IMG/VR virus record: IMGVR_UViG_3300030107_008258
Coordinates: 80,419 to 144,418 of that record
Length of the DNA stretch: 64,000 bases
Direction: 5' to 3' (one strand)
Source: a virus
Notes under the pieces: model-generated
What the model was told of the DNA's origin: nothing
The model's input: only the letters and a program-made list of their open reading frames with translations
Databases searched by the model: none
In this document: piece by piece, positions 50,076 through 56,484 of the stretch
Layout of the letters: each line of letters begins with the position of its first letter
How positions within the stretch are numbered: the first letter of the stretch is position 1
Made by a program: the position numbers and the translations under genes

Positions 50076-50285
50076 TTAGAGGCTTTCCCCTTTTAGAAAA
50101 GGGGGGGCTTTCCCTGAGGGGGTAGGGGGTAGGGTACTCAGGAGGCCGGACTCGGTTGGCTCGCTATAGTCCATCTCGTTATCTTCCAGCTTGGGGGGTG
50201 CACCATAGGGAAAATTATTGGATGCGTGCATTGGTAAGTGGTTGCTGGTGTTATCTGTTAAGGCGTGAAATCTCATCTCAGTCAT
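50076..50285 (-). CDS. small unknown early protein
   Basis: A 69-residue low-complexity protein (MTEMRFHALTDNTSNHLPMHASNNFPYGAPPKLEDNEMDY...). Its start overlaps the stop of the MRDERTF gene by 8 nt. A strong stem (CCCCTTTT / AAAAGGGG) lies inside its 3' end. The function is unknown. Confidence 0.35.
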   Translation of the reverse strand: MTEMRFHALTDNTSNHLPMHASNNFPYGAPPKLEDNEMDYSEPTESGLLSTLPPTPSGKAPPFLKGESL

Positions 50286-50571
50286 GCGTAATCCTCAAAT
50301 CATTGTCGGCAATCGAATCCTCGTAAAAGGAAACCTCAACTACTCGGTGAATGTCACCAGCCAGCACCTTGTTTCCGTCAATGTCTTTCTCTAACACCAC
50401 GCTGTTGTGGTACTTGTCAATCATCTCTTGCTCTGTTGTACCAACCGGATAAGTGCAGCTTGACACTCGGTTGACACGGGCCAAGAAGTGGTTGCCGGTA
50501 TAGGTTGGGTTCTTCTCCACCTTAAAGGTGGCGTTTAAGAATGAATGGTAGAATGTTCTCTCGTCTCTCAT
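50278..50571 (-). CDS. small early protein (MRDERTF...)
   Basis: A 97-residue protein from the ATG at 50571, chosen because TATTAT lies exactly 10 nt upstream in the early cassette form. It contains FYHSFLNATFKVEKNPTYTGNHFLARVNRVSSCTYPVGTTEQEMIDKYHNSVV. The function is unknown. It is one of a group of early genes starting MR(D/H/N/E). Confidence 0.55.
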   Translation of the reverse strand: MRDERTFYHSFLNATFKVEKNPTYTGNHFLARVNRVSSCTYPVGTTEQEMIDKYHNSVVLEKDIDGNKVLAGDIHRVVEVSFYEDSIADNDLRITHD

Positions 50572-50581
50572 AACTTGGTAA

Positions 50582-50610
50582 ATAATATCAGTTCTTTTCG
50601 CTCTTGTCAA
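50582..50610 (-). promoter_or_regulatory. early promoter cassette
   Basis: TTGACA, 17 nt, TATTAT, then exactly 10 nt to AGTT-ATGAGAGAC. Confidence 0.75.
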
Positions 50611-50818
50611 GCCATTCCGTTTCCTCACTCCATTCAATCTCGGTGAGTTTGTTCTGGATGTTGGACAGCTTTTCCTCCATGTCAGAGATGCGTCTCTGGA
50701 GGTACTTGACGTGTTCGTAGTCGTTGCCCCATGACTCGGCGAGAGCTTGGAGGGTTCCACGTACGCTGGCAATCTCTGCCCCTTGTTTGCCTAGATTGGC
50801 TCTTGTTTCATGTCTCAT
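50588..50818 (-). CDS. small early coiled-coil protein (MRHETRA...)
   Basis: A 76-residue protein from the ATG at 50818, set by the early promoter. Helical and coiled coil (LGKQGAEIASVRGTLQALAESWGNDYEHVKYLQRRISDMEEKLSNIQNKLTEIEW). The next promoter sits inside its 3' end. The function is unknown. Confidence 0.55.
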   Translation of the reverse strand: MRHETRANLGKQGAEIASVRGTLQALAESWGNDYEHVKYLQRRISDMEEKLSNIQNKLTEIEWSEETEWLDKSEKN

Positions 50819-50828
50819 AACTTGGTAA

Positions 50829-50857
50829 ATCGTATCAGATGAATCGGTGAATGTCAA
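50829..50857 (-). promoter_or_regulatory. early promoter cassette
   Basis: TTGACA, 17 nt, TACGAT, 10 nt, AGTT-ATGAGACAT. Confidence 0.7.
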
Positions 50858-50861
50858 GTGC

Positions 50862-51023
50862 TTATTCGCACCACTCAACTACTCGGAACCATTCCCCTTG
50901 TACTCGCCTGTTCAATGGCGTGTAGCTCGTCCACTCATCCAAAGGAATCTCCTTGACTGTCTGCACTCCATCAACCCAAGGCCCCTTGACCTTAACCGTC
51001 TTTACTTTCTTCTTATCCCTCAT
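50862..51023 (-). CDS. 53-residue early protein (MRDKKKV...)
   Basis: The frame from ATG at 51023 encodes 53 residues: MRDKKKVKTVKVKGPWVDGV followed by an acidic/aromatic part ending WFRVVEWCE. The start is fixed by TAGTAT exactly 10 nt upstream. The basic N-terminus and Trp-rich end are distinctive, but no family is recognised. Confidence 0.5.
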   Translation of the reverse strand: MRDKKKVKTVKVKGPWVDGVQTVKEIPLDEWTSYTPLNRRVQGEWFRVVEWCE

Positions 51024-51033
51024 AACTGGAAAA

Positions 51034-51062
51034 ATACTATCTTAAATCTCAGATCTTTGCAA
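51034..51062 (-). promoter_or_regulatory. early promoter cassette
   Basis: TTGCAA, 17 nt, TAGTAT, 10 nt, AGTT-ATGAGGGAT. Confidence 0.65.
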
Positions 51063-51085
51063 GTAAAAAATAAAAAAAAGGTGGC

Positions 51086-51298
51086 CTAGTTGGCCACCAT
51101 GCTTAGGATTCTGTCCCAGCGGAACCGCTTCCACTCTCCGGTTTCGGTACACTTGGCGGTAATGCCAGCGCACTTGTCCTGCTCCGAGTAGTTCGCAAAC
51201 TGCTCCTCAACCTCAACGTTGTAGTTGAATGCCAAGCCCTTGATGTTTTCACGCCCTTGGTGGACGTCCGGTCTGTAGTAAATAAGGAAGTTCCTCAT
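51086..51298 (-). CDS. small early protein (MRNFLIYY...)
   Basis: A 70-residue protein (YYRPDVHQGRENIKGLAFNYNVEVEEQFANYSEQDKCAGITAKCTETGEWKRFRWDRILSMV). The start follows CATACT by 9 nt. The small aromatic/basic fold is unknown; it may belong to the host-takeover set. Confidence 0.5.
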   Translation of the reverse strand: MRNFLIYYRPDVHQGRENIKGLAFNYNVEVEEQFANYSEQDKCAGITAKCTETGEWKRFRWDRILSMVAN

Positions 51299-51307
51299 AA
51301 CGCAAAT

Positions 51308-51336
51308 AGTATGCCTTAAATCTCAGAAGATTGCAA
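51308..51336 (-). promoter_or_regulatory. early promoter cassette
   Basis: TTGCAA, 17 nt, CATACT, 9 nt, CGTT-ATGAGGAAC. Confidence 0.65.
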
Positions 51337-51347
51337 GCCCTAAATGC

Positions 51348-51423
51348 AAAAAAAATAAAAAAAATTTTTATAGTGATTCCCTTGTGGTTGGCATAGCCCC
51401 TGCTACCTCCAACTCCAAGCCTT
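51348..51423 (-). ncRNA. possible short RNA from a strong promoter
   Basis: A minus-strand transcript starting near 51423 would form a stem TTGG-GTAGC / GCTAT-CCAA and run into ATTTTTTTTATTTTTTTT. No coding frame fits the start. The hairpin is about 20 nt from the T tract, so termination is uncertain. Confidence 0.35.
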
Positions 51424-51429
51424 ACTACC

Positions 51430-51458
51430 ATTATACCTCAGCCCCGTGCTTGAGTCAA
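51430..51458 (-). promoter_or_regulatory. strong sigma70 promoter without an adjacent gene
   Basis: TTGACT, 17 nt, TATAAT, a near-consensus promoter. Its -10 overlaps an ATG, so it does not drive the local open frame. Confidence 0.65.
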
Positions 51459-51508
51459 CTAAAAAAATAACTTTTTTCAAAAAAAAGTTTTTTTAAAAAC
51501 TAATATTG

Positions 51509-51585
51509 TAAGTCGTTGACTATCAAGGACTTACGCCCTCGGCGCCCCCCGCGCAGCGCCTAAGTCGTTGTCAATCAGTGACTTA
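51509..51585. repeat. paired-palindrome element, copy A
   Basis: Two 25-bp imperfect palindromes (half-site TAAGTCRTTGA, 3-nt centre) starting at 51509 and 51561, 52 bp apart, around a 27-bp GC-rich core with CGGCGCCCCCC. It lies upstream of the gene at 51725. Core is in the C-rich orientation. Confidence 0.9.
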
Positions 51586-51612
51586 CGACTTGAAAAATCA
51601 AAAAAAATGCTT

Positions 51613-51643
51613 TTTTAGGATGGGTTTCCGTGCCAACTCTGCC
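51613..51643 (+). repeat. GTGCCAA block, copy A
   Basis: Conserved block TTTTAGGAT-GGTTTCCGTGCCAAC, found again after element B and in weaker form after C and F, between the palindromic element and the promoter. Confidence 0.6.
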
Positions 51644-51686
51644 GAAAAATAAAAATAAAAAAAATGAAAAAAAATGACTTTTATGC

Positions 51687-51714
51687 TTGCGTTTTTCTGT
51701 GGCTGTGCTATACT
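51687..51714 (+). promoter_or_regulatory. early promoter cassette
   Basis: TTGCGT, 16 nt, TATACT, 10 nt, AGTT-ATGAGAGAT. The -35 is weaker than in other copies. Confidence 0.7.
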
Positions 51715-51724
51715 GTTTCCAGTT

Positions 51725-51871
51725 ATGAGAGATATGAACAACACAGATAAGGTTGAGCAGGGTTACGAGGAAGTTTGCACCGGATGCGGCGAAACGGTTT
51801 GCTTGTCAAAGGAAGAGCATGGTCAATGGGATCACGGGTTCGATGCGTTTATGTGCTGGGAATGCGAGTAA
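51725..51871 (+). CDS. 48-residue early zinc-ribbon protein
   Basis: From the ATG at 51725 (fixed by TATACT 10 nt upstream): MRDMNNTDKVEQGYEEVCTG, then CGETVC...FDAFMCWECE. The Cys pattern CxxC...CxxC suggests zinc binding. Probably an early regulatory or host-takeover protein. Confidence 0.55.
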   Translation: MRDMNNTDKVEQGYEEVCTGCGETVCLSKEEHGQWDHGFDAFMCWECE

Positions 51872-51875
51872 ACGC

Positions 51876-51903
51876 TTGACTTTCCTTTAAAATCTGATAA
51901 GAT
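51876..51903 (+). promoter_or_regulatory. early promoter cassette
   Basis: TTGACT, 16 nt, TAAGAT, 10 nt, CGTT-ATGAGAGAT. Begins 5 nt after the preceding stop. Confidence 0.75.
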
Positions 51904-51913
51904 AATTCCCGTT

Positions 51914-52147
51914 ATGAGAGATATGAAAACGTACACGTTGTACTGGAAGAATGAGGATACCAACAGGGTGAGCAGCAAAGACTTCACCAATGAATCTGGT
52001 GTTGACCATTCGGCAATGGACAAGGCTTTGGAGTTGGCCCAAGAAGCTGACACCAATATGTGGCCTTGGATACTGGAAGAGGACGGTTGCGAAATCGCCC
52101 ACGGTTGGGGTGGTGATATGTTGGGAGCCTACCGCTTTCAAGGTTAA
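51914..52147 (+). CDS. small early protein (MRDMKTYT...)
   Basis: A 77-residue acidic protein (LYWKNEDTNRVSSKDFTNESGVDHSAMDKALELAQEADTNMWPWILEEDGCEIAHGWGG). No known motif. Cassette start ATGAGAGATATG. Confidence 0.55.
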   Translation: MRDMKTYTLYWKNEDTNRVSSKDFTNESGVDHSAMDKALELAQEADTNMWPWILEEDGCEIAHGWGGDMLGAYRFQG

Positions 52148-52160
52148 AAAAATAATTTTA

Positions 52161-52189
52161 TTGACAAGTGGCTGAATTGGCCTTAGTTT
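52161..52189 (+). promoter_or_regulatory. sigma70-type promoter with a longer leader
   Basis: TTGACA, 17 nt, TAGTTT. About 40 nt separate the likely start of transcription from the ATG at 52237, unlike the near-leaderless neighbours. The leader contains a stem GGGGGGAAG / CTTCTCCCC. Confidence 0.5.
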
Positions 52190-52236
52190 AGAAGAAGAGG
52201 GGGGAAGCAAACCTTCTCCCCATTAACCCAAAATAA

Positions 52237-52806
52237 ATGAAACGGATGAAAAATCCACAAACACAAGATGATTGGGCTGCGACAAGAGCAGCGTTATCCA
52301 TCCTGCCGCAAGAGCAACACGCCGACTACTTGGCGATGCTCAACGACACCAAAACGAGAGCCAAGGGGATTATGGCCAAAGCCGTCACCCTTGAGGTCAA
52401 GCCCGATAAGGCAACCGGCAGCAAGGTTCAGGAAAAGGCCAACAAGGCCAAGTCCTCGACCAAAGCCAAGTCCTCCAGCAAGAGGGCTGCTGTCGTCCAG
52501 AAGAAGGCGAAGGTCAACGGGGCCTTCATTACCTTCCACCAGTACTCAATGCTCCAGACGGTGCGTGAGTTAGTGGCCAACGGCGTTAACGGTGCAGAGG
52601 GGCTATCCTCAAGCGAGATCGCCGAATACCGCGACTGCGGCGAGACGGGGAGCGAGGTCTCCACCGTCCTTGACCGCCTCAAGGCCTACCGCATCATCGA
52701 TTGGCGGCTAGTCGAGGTGAGCAAGAAGCCGGACGAAAGCCAAACTTGGCCAAGCCGGAACTTCCCTAGTTCCACCAAGCGGCGGGAATTCACCCTATTG
52801 GGCTGA
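52237..52806 (+). CDS. GC-rich early protein, possible winged helix
   Basis: A 189-residue protein, GC-rich compared with most neighbours. N-terminus: QTQDDWAATRAALSILPQEQHADYLAMLNDT. Middle: a basic AKSSTKAKSSSKRAAVVQKKAKVNG stretch. C-terminus: TFHQYSMLQTVRELVANGVNGAEGLSSSEIAEYRDCGETGSEVSTVLDRLKAYRIIDWRLV, which looks like a winged helix DNA-binding domain. It could be a transcription factor for the phage or host. The base composition suggests a different recent origin. Confidence 0.55.
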   Translation: MKRMKNPQTQDDWAATRAALSILPQEQHADYLAMLNDTKTRAKGIMAKAVTLEVKPDKATGSKVQEKANKAKSSTKAKSSSKRAAVVQKKAKVNGAFITFHQYSMLQTVRELVANGVNGAEGLSSSEIAEYRDCGETGSEVSTVLDRLKAYRIIDWRLVEVSKKPDESQTWPSRNFPSSTKRREFTLLG

Positions 52807-52814
52807 TCACTATA

Positions 52815-52843
52815 CCCCTCCCCCTTTGGGGGGAGGGATTTTG
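52815..52843 (+). terminator. terminator
   Basis: CCCTCCCCC / GGGGGGAGGG stem followed by ATTTTGA, directly after the gene at 52237-52806. Confidence 0.75.
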
Positions 52844-52848
52844 ATATC

Positions 52849-53385
52849 ATGGAAATTTATAGCTTCGACGAAGTAGAGGAAGGCCAGAATGCTGTCAAGA
52901 CGGCTATGGCTGAAGCCGGTTGCTTTGGGCCGGAAATGGAGAAACATTGTGCAGGTCAATCGCCAGAGAAGGATTTAATATCCTCGTTTATTCGATGGCG
53001 TAAAAAAATAACAACCATGCGAATGACGGTAACGGTCACGCAGGGACTAGGCAAGTACTTGGCTAACCTACTGAACAATGGGGATACTACCGGCATCCCG
53101 CCCAAGACTAAACCAAACATCAAGAAGGTGAATAAACCAGCTAATTGGCTGCGCCAGATGGAAGTTGAAGGCCTGTACAAACAATTCGGCGCGGATGACG
53201 TTGATGAAGTCATTGAACGCGTATTCAAGGCCTGTAAGGGCGGCGAGGTGGTCGATATCTCGGACGATGGTGAAAACATCGTCGAAACGGATCTCGACGG
53301 CTTAGACGTCAATCTAGACGTATTGGCGAGAAGCGAACAAATCCAAGCGTTCAATGTTCACTTTACCCCCAAGAAAAAAAGTTGA
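52849..53385 (+). CDS. unknown protein
   Basis: A 178-residue acidic protein (MEIYSFDEVEEGQNAVKTAM...). AGGGA before the ATG sits at the terminator base, so translation may depend on readthrough. An alternative start is MRMTVTVTQGLGKYLANLL at about 53017. The acidic C-terminus (VDISDDGENIVETDLDGLDVNLD) is notable. No known family. Confidence 0.45.
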   Translation: MEIYSFDEVEEGQNAVKTAMAEAGCFGPEMEKHCAGQSPEKDLISSFIRWRKKITTMRMTVTVTQGLGKYLANLLNNGDTTGIPPKTKPNIKKVNKPANWLRQMEVEGLYKQFGADDVDEVIERVFKACKGGEVVDISDDGENIVETDLDGLDVNLDVLARSEQIQAFNVHFTPKKKS

Positions 53386-53394
53386 AAATAGTTG

Positions 53395-53422
53395 TTGACT
53401 TTTCCTGAAATTCTGATATACT
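53395..53422 (+). promoter_or_regulatory. early promoter cassette
   Basis: TTGACT, 16 nt, TATACT, 10 nt, CGTT-ATGAGAGAT. A reference example of the cassette. Confidence 0.8.
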
Positions 53423-53432
53423 AGTTTCCGTT

Positions 53433-53615
53433 ATGAGAGATACGTTTGATAACTTAAGTTGTGAAGAGGTTTTTGAGTTGAACGCGGTTTGTGACCAGTG
53501 GCAGCAAGAGGCCATCAAGGCTCAAGAGGCTGAGCTTGCCGAGCGCAAGCGCAAGGCCGCTGCTGAAATGTTCTGGTTTATCCAAAAACGCCGCCAGCAA
53601 GGGGATTGGTTCTAA
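53433..53615 (+). CDS. small early protein, CEEVFELNA family
   Basis: A 60-residue helical protein: MRDTFDNLSCEEVFELNAVC, then DQWQQEAIKAQEAELAERKRKAAAEMFWFIQKRRQQ. It shares SCEExFELNAxCD with the gene at 55815 and TCEEVFEM with the gene at 56235. An early takeover role is inferred. Confidence 0.6.
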   Translation: MRDTFDNLSCEEVFELNAVCDQWQQEAIKAQEAELAERKRKAAAEMFWFIQKRRQQGDWF

Positions 53616-53632
53616 TAAAAAAAACCAAGTCG

Positions 53633-53709
53633 TAAGTCGTTGAACATCAATGACTTAGGCGCCCGGCGCCCCGCGCCGAAATCGTAAGTGCTTGATAATC
53701 AGTAACTTA
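53633..53709. repeat. paired-palindrome element, copy B
   Basis: Palindromes starting at 53633 and 53685, exactly 52 bp apart, around a core containing CGGCGCCCCGCGCC (C-rich orientation). It lies between the gene at 53433 and the promoter at 53821. Confidence 0.9.
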
Positions 53710-53736
53710 CGCATCCGTTTTTTAAAAAAAGTGATG

Positions 53737-53767
53737 TTTTAGGATAGGTTTCCGTGCCAACCTGTGC
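53737..53767 (+). repeat. GTGCCAA block, copy B
   Basis: TTTTAGGAT-GGTTTCCGTGCCAAC, nearly the same as after element A. Confidence 0.6.
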
Positions 53768-53820
53768 AAATTATTAAAAAAACTTTCTTGAATAAAAATA
53801 AAAAAAATGACTTTTTAGGG

Positions 53821-53848
53821 TTGACTTTTTCAGAGTTTATGCTATACT
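53821..53848 (+). promoter_or_regulatory. early promoter cassette
   Basis: TTGACT, 16 nt, TATACT, 10 nt, CGTT-ATGAGGGAT. Confidence 0.8.
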
Positions 53849-53858
53849 GTTTTCCGTT

Positions 53859-53981
53859 ATGAGGGATAAGATAGAAATGGAAGAGGTGTTCACCGAAAAT
53901 TGGGAACAGTTAATCGATGAGATCATGGGCGACATGGACATGGTCTGGAATGAAGAAGCTAAAAAATTCGAAATAAACTGA
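53859..53981 (+). CDS. 40-residue acidic early protein
   Basis: From the cassette ATG at 53859: MRDKIEMEEVFTENWEQLID followed by EIMGDMDMVWNEEAKKFEIN. Acidic helix, no known family. Its stop overlaps the next ATG (TGATG), so the two are coupled. Confidence 0.55.
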   Translation: MRDKIEMEEVFTENWEQLIDEIMGDMDMVWNEEAKKFEIN

Positions 53982-54145
53982 TGACAGACATAGAAAAAAA
54001 GATCCACAAGTTAAATGTGGATATCGTGCTGAACGGCCCGATCACCTGCCTTGACCCGATCAAGGATCATCGCCTGAAGGTTGCCAAGTTCAACATCGCC
54101 AAGCGGGAATTACTCGCAAAAGAATTTCAAAAAAGTGAGATTTAA
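53981..54145 (+). CDS. 54-residue early protein
   Basis: From ATG 53981: MTDIEKKIHKLNVDIVLNGP, then ITCLDPIKDHRLKVAKFNIAKRELLAKEF. The start overlaps the upstream stop; the 3' end runs into the next early promoter's upstream element (GTGAGATTTAAGG). Confidence 0.5.
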   Translation: MTDIEKKIHKLNVDIVLNGPITCLDPIKDHRLKVAKFNIAKRELLAKEFQKSEI

Positions 54146-54148
54146 GGG

Positions 54149-54177
54149 TTGACCTTGAGCGTAAAGTGTGATTTAAT
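54149..54177 (+). promoter_or_regulatory. early promoter cassette
   Basis: TTGACC, 17 nt, TTTAAT, 10 nt, AGTT-ATGAGGGAA. The upstream element overlaps the previous gene. Confidence 0.65.
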
Positions 54178-54187
54178 AAACGGAGTT

Positions 54188-54358
54188 ATGAGGGAAACCT
54201 TAAAAGAAAACAAAAAGTTGGTCTGCCAAGAGTGTGGTAGAGAGGACGGAGCCAAGAGCGATTGGGAAGGCTTCATCAGCGTATCGGAGTGGGGCAATGA
54301 GCATGACTTCGGAACGATCTGCGACGAGTGCCAAGAGGATCAAATTGATAGCCTTTAA
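54188..54358 (+). CDS. 56-residue zinc-ribbon early protein
   Basis: MRETLKENKKLVCQECGRED, then WEGFISVSEWGNEHDFGTICDECQEDQIDSL. CQECG...CDEC forms a zinc ribbon. Likely a small regulatory or RNA/DNA-binding protein. The start is fixed by TTTAAT 10 nt upstream. Confidence 0.55.
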   Translation: MRETLKENKKLVCQECGREDGAKSDWEGFISVSEWGNEHDFGTICDECQEDQIDSL

Positions 54359-54365
54359 AAAGGGC

Positions 54366-54393
54366 TTGACTTTTTCAAAAAATCTGATAGAAT
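54366..54393 (+). promoter_or_regulatory. early promoter cassette
   Basis: TTGACT, 16 nt, TAGAAT, 10 nt, TGTT-ATGAGAGAA. Confidence 0.75.
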
Positions 54394-54403
54394 AATTTTT
54401 GTT

Positions 54404-54706
54404 ATGAGAGAAACATATAAACACCCCGAAACCGGAGCCGCCATCTACTACGCCCCATGCGTAGACCACGAAGATGATGTTAGTAAAATCTGGCACGACT
54501 TTCGCGATTGCGAAACCAAAACTTATGCAAACCTGAGCATGGATTGGTCGCCTTACAGAGACCCATCAAAGAACGACATCAAGATGTGGTTCGCTCTTGG
54601 TTGCCCTGACCGCCGCACCATAGGAGACGGCAAAACGGTTGGCTCGCTCGATTCTGACAGACTCGTCGAGGCTCTTGGTAAACAACTTTGTATCGGAGGA
54701 TTCTAA
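54404..54706 (+). CDS. unknown early protein (MRETYKHP...)
   Basis: A 100-residue protein (PETGAAIYYAPCVDHEDDVSKIWHDFRDCETKTYANLSMDWSPYRDPSKNDIKMWFALGCPDRRTIGDGKTV). Not recognised. It precedes the lysin gene by 1 nt. Confidence 0.5.
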   Translation: MRETYKHPETGAAIYYAPCVDHEDDVSKIWHDFRDCETKTYANLSMDWSPYRDPSKNDIKMWFALGCPDRRTIGDGKTVGSLDSDRLVEALGKQLCIGGF

Positions 54707-54707
54707 T

Positions 54708-55163
54708 ATGAGAAAAATAATAATAACTTTCGCCGCTGCTGCTACTGCTTTAAGCCTTTATGCAAACACACACAAAAATCACACGCTTTCAAGGGAAACC
54801 AAGGTCATCGCAATTACTATACTGGCGGAAGCCAGAGGGGAAGGACACGCAGGAATGTACGCGGTGGGTGCTGTCATTGCTCAACGAGCATTTGAAAGAA
54901 AACAAACGCCCACAGAGGTATGCCTTAAAAAATGGCAATTTAGTTGTTGGAACGGAAAAAAACTCAAAGACCTTGAGCATTTGCTCAAGGGATCGCAAGC
55001 CAAATACGCAATAACAGTTGCGAAAAATGTGAAAACATTAAGCCGCGAATATGTTGGCTATGCTAACCACTACCACGCGACTTGGATGAAGAAAAAGCCT
55101 TACTGGGCAAAAGGTCAAAAGCCTGTTAAGACAATCGGGCAACACGTTTTTTATAAACTTTAA
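54708..55163 (+). CDS. secreted SleB/CwlJ-type cell-wall hydrolase
   Basis: A 151-residue protein with a Sec signal peptide (MRKIIITFAAAATALSLYAN) and a Hydrolase_2 (SleB/CwlJ) domain: ITILAEARGEGHAGMYAVGAVIAQRAF with the catalytic-type Glu41 and NHYHATWMKKKPYWAKGQKPVKTIGQHVFYKL at the C-terminus. It cuts peptidoglycan and is the likely endolysin of this phage. GGAGGA is 7 nt before the ATG, so unlike the cassette genes it is read from inside an operon. Confidence 0.8.
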   Translation: MRKIIITFAAAATALSLYANTHKNHTLSRETKVIAITILAEARGEGHAGMYAVGAVIAQRAFERKQTPTEVCLKKWQFSCWNGKKLKDLEHLLKGSQAKYAITVAKNVKTLSREYVGYANHYHATWMKKKPYWAKGQKPVKTIGQHVFYKL

Positions 55164-55182
55164 TCTTTCATCCTCATAACAC

Positions 55183-55228
55183 AGCCCCGTCGAGTTCTCT
55201 CTCTGCTCGGCGGGGCATTTTTCTTTTT
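55183..55228 (+). terminator. terminator after the hydrolase gene
   Basis: GCCCCG-CGAG / CTCG-CGGGGC stem followed by ATTTTTCTTTTTG. Confidence 0.8.
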
Positions 55229-55273
55229 GTCAAGTGAAAAAGATAAAAAAAAGTTTTTTAAAAAATAAAGTCG

Positions 55274-55350
55274 TAAGTGACTGATATTCAATGACTTACG
55301 GCAGCGGCGCCCTGCGCCCAAATCGTAAGTAACTGATATTCAATGACTTA
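55274..55350. repeat. paired-palindrome element, copy C
   Basis: Palindromes starting at 55274 and 55326, 52 bp apart; core contains CGGCGCCCTGCGCC (C-rich orientation). The left half-sites are TAAGTGACTGA and TAAGTAACTGA. Confidence 0.9.
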
Positions 55351-55380
55351 TGAACTCGTTTTTCTAAAAACTAAGACTTT

Positions 55381-55406
55381 TAAAAGGGATTCCATGCCAA
55401 GTAGTG
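55381..55406 (+). repeat. GTGCCAA block, diverged copy C
   Basis: AAGGGATTCCATGCCAAGTAG, a weaker version of the conserved block. Confidence 0.4.
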
Positions 55407-55449
55407 TAAAAAATAAAAATAAAAAAAATAAAAAAGTGAGTTTTTTCTG

Positions 55450-55478
55450 TTGACTTTTCCCGGAAAGTGTGGTTTAAT
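55450..55478 (+). promoter_or_regulatory. early promoter cassette
   Basis: TTGACT, 17 nt, TTTAAT, 10 nt, TGTT-ATGAGGGAT. Confidence 0.7.
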
Positions 55479-55488
55479 AATTTCTGTT

Positions 55489-55758
55489 ATGAGGGATATG
55501 TTTGATAATATGTACGAGGTTCGGATCGCCAACTCTGGCGATGTTGCTGGTTTCCCGCGTTCTCACGATGGTCTTGAAAAGGCCATCATGTTGGCCTCGC
55601 GTGAGGGTACTGAGGTCACCTTTGATGGTGATGTCGTCTGGCCGGAGGAGGAGCCGGATATGGATGAGTCCATGGACGGGGATCATGAGTCCGCCTTGGC
55701 CAGTGCCGGTTTCGGCACGGATGAGGATTACGGCTGCTACGGTGGCGATGAGTGGTAA
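55489..55758 (+). CDS. acidic early protein (MRDMFDN...)
   Basis: An 89-residue, highly acidic protein (NMYEVRIANSGDVAGFPRSHDGLEKAIMLASREGTEVTFDGDVVWPEEEPDMDESMDGDHESALASAGFGTDEDYG). It is GC-rich compared with most of the genome. Acidic DNA-mimic proteins are common among phage early proteins, but this is only a possibility here. Confidence 0.5.
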   Translation: MRDMFDNMYEVRIANSGDVAGFPRSHDGLEKAIMLASREGTEVTFDGDVVWPEEEPDMDESMDGDHESALASAGFGTDEDYGCYGGDEW

Positions 55759-55775
55759 AAAACTCATTTTTTTTG

Positions 55776-55804
55776 TTGACTTTTAAATCTGATTGTTTTA
55801 TACT
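55776..55804 (+). promoter_or_regulatory. early promoter cassette
   Basis: TTGACT, 17 nt, TATACT, 10 nt, TGTT-ATGGGAATT. Confidence 0.75.
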
Positions 55805-55814
55805 GTTTTTTGTT

Positions 55815-56009
55815 ATGGGAATTATGAAATCACTATTCATGGAACTCTCCTGCGAGGAGGAGTTTGAACTCAACGCGTGGTGCGACGAACGCCGTGAGGC
55901 CGACATCGCCGCGCAGGATCGCGACATGGTCGACGAGGAAATGGCCCGTCAGTCCGACGCGCAACTCGCCGAGGACGCCGCGTTGGATCTGTTGATCGCC
56001 GCCGGTTAA
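55815..56009 (+). CDS. small early protein, CEEVFELNA family (GC-rich member)
   Basis: A 64-residue protein: MGIMKSLFMELSCEEEFELN followed by AWCDERREADIAAQDRDMVDEEMARQSDAQLAEDAALDLL. It shares the SCEExFELNAxCD core with the gene at 53433. The DNA is unusually GC-rich. Followed by a terminator. Confidence 0.55.
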   Translation: MGIMKSLFMELSCEEEFELNAWCDERREADIAAQDRDMVDEEMARQSDAQLAEDAALDLLIAAG

Positions 56010-56026
56010 TCACGAACCGTGCCAAC

Positions 56027-56058
56027 CAACCCCGCCAAGGCGGGGTTTTTTTGTTTTT
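56027..56058 (+). terminator. terminator
   Basis: ACCCCGCC / GGCGGGGT stem followed by TTTTTTTGTTTTT. Confidence 0.85.
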
Positions 56059-56080
56059 AGTTTTTTAAAAAGTGAAGTCG

Positions 56081-56157
56081 TAAGTCGTTGGGTAGCAATG
56101 ACTTAAGGGCCGGGCGGGGGGCGCCGACCCCTTAACTTGTTGATTATCAATGACTTA
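56081..56157. repeat. paired-palindrome element, copy D
   Basis: Palindromes starting at 56081 and 56133, 52 bp apart; core contains GGGCGGGGGGCGCC (G-rich, reversed relative to copies A-C). Confidence 0.9.
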
Positions 56158-56196
56158 GGAATACAAAAAATAATTTAAAAAAGTGAGATTTAAAGG

Positions 56197-56224
56197 TTGA
56201 CATTTTCTGATTCTGTGGTATGCT
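56197..56224 (+). promoter_or_regulatory. early promoter cassette
   Basis: TTGACA, 16 nt, TATGCT, 10 nt, TGTT-ATGAGAGAT, with GTGAGATTTAAAG upstream. Confidence 0.7.
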
Positions 56225-56234
56225 CATTTCTGTT

Positions 56235-56402
56235 ATGAGAGATAATGTTACTTGTGAAGAGGTGTTCGAGATGGAGTCCGACGCATGGGTCGCTGATGTG
56301 ACCGTCGCCAACGGTTTCGACGATGTCGAGGTCGAGGAGGTCGAGGAGGTTTGCTGGTGCAAGTTTTTCGAGTCGTGCCCTGAATGTTTTGGCAAAAAAT
56401 AA
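56235..56402 (+). CDS. acidic early protein, CEEVFE family
   Basis: A 55-residue protein: MRDNVTCEEVFEMESDAWVA, then an acidic DVEVEEVEEV region and CWCKFFESCPEC at the end. It shares the CEEVFE start with the genes at 53433 and 55815 and ends in a CxC...CxxC pattern. Confidence 0.5.
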   Translation: MRDNVTCEEVFEMESDAWVADVTVANGFDDVEVEEVEEVCWCKFFESCPECFGKK

Positions 56403-56407
56403 AAACG

Positions 56408-56484
56408 TAAGTCTTTGCGCTGCAGTGACTTAGGGCTCGGGCAGGGGGCGCCGCGTGCGTAAGTGACTGGTAATCAAAGGGTTA
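56408..56484. repeat. paired-palindrome element, copy E
   Basis: Palindromes starting at 56408 and 56460, 52 bp apart; core contains GGGCAGGGGGCGCC (G-rich). The right palindrome is the most diverged (right arm AGGGTTA). It overlaps the 3' end of the minus-strand gene at 56474. Confidence 0.85.

Noticed and set aside
51249-51431. Minus-strand frame MVVRLGVGGSRG...
   Set aside because: Its ATG overlaps the -10 box of a promoter, it shares DNA with another early gene and has a phenylalanine-rich run from a T tract.
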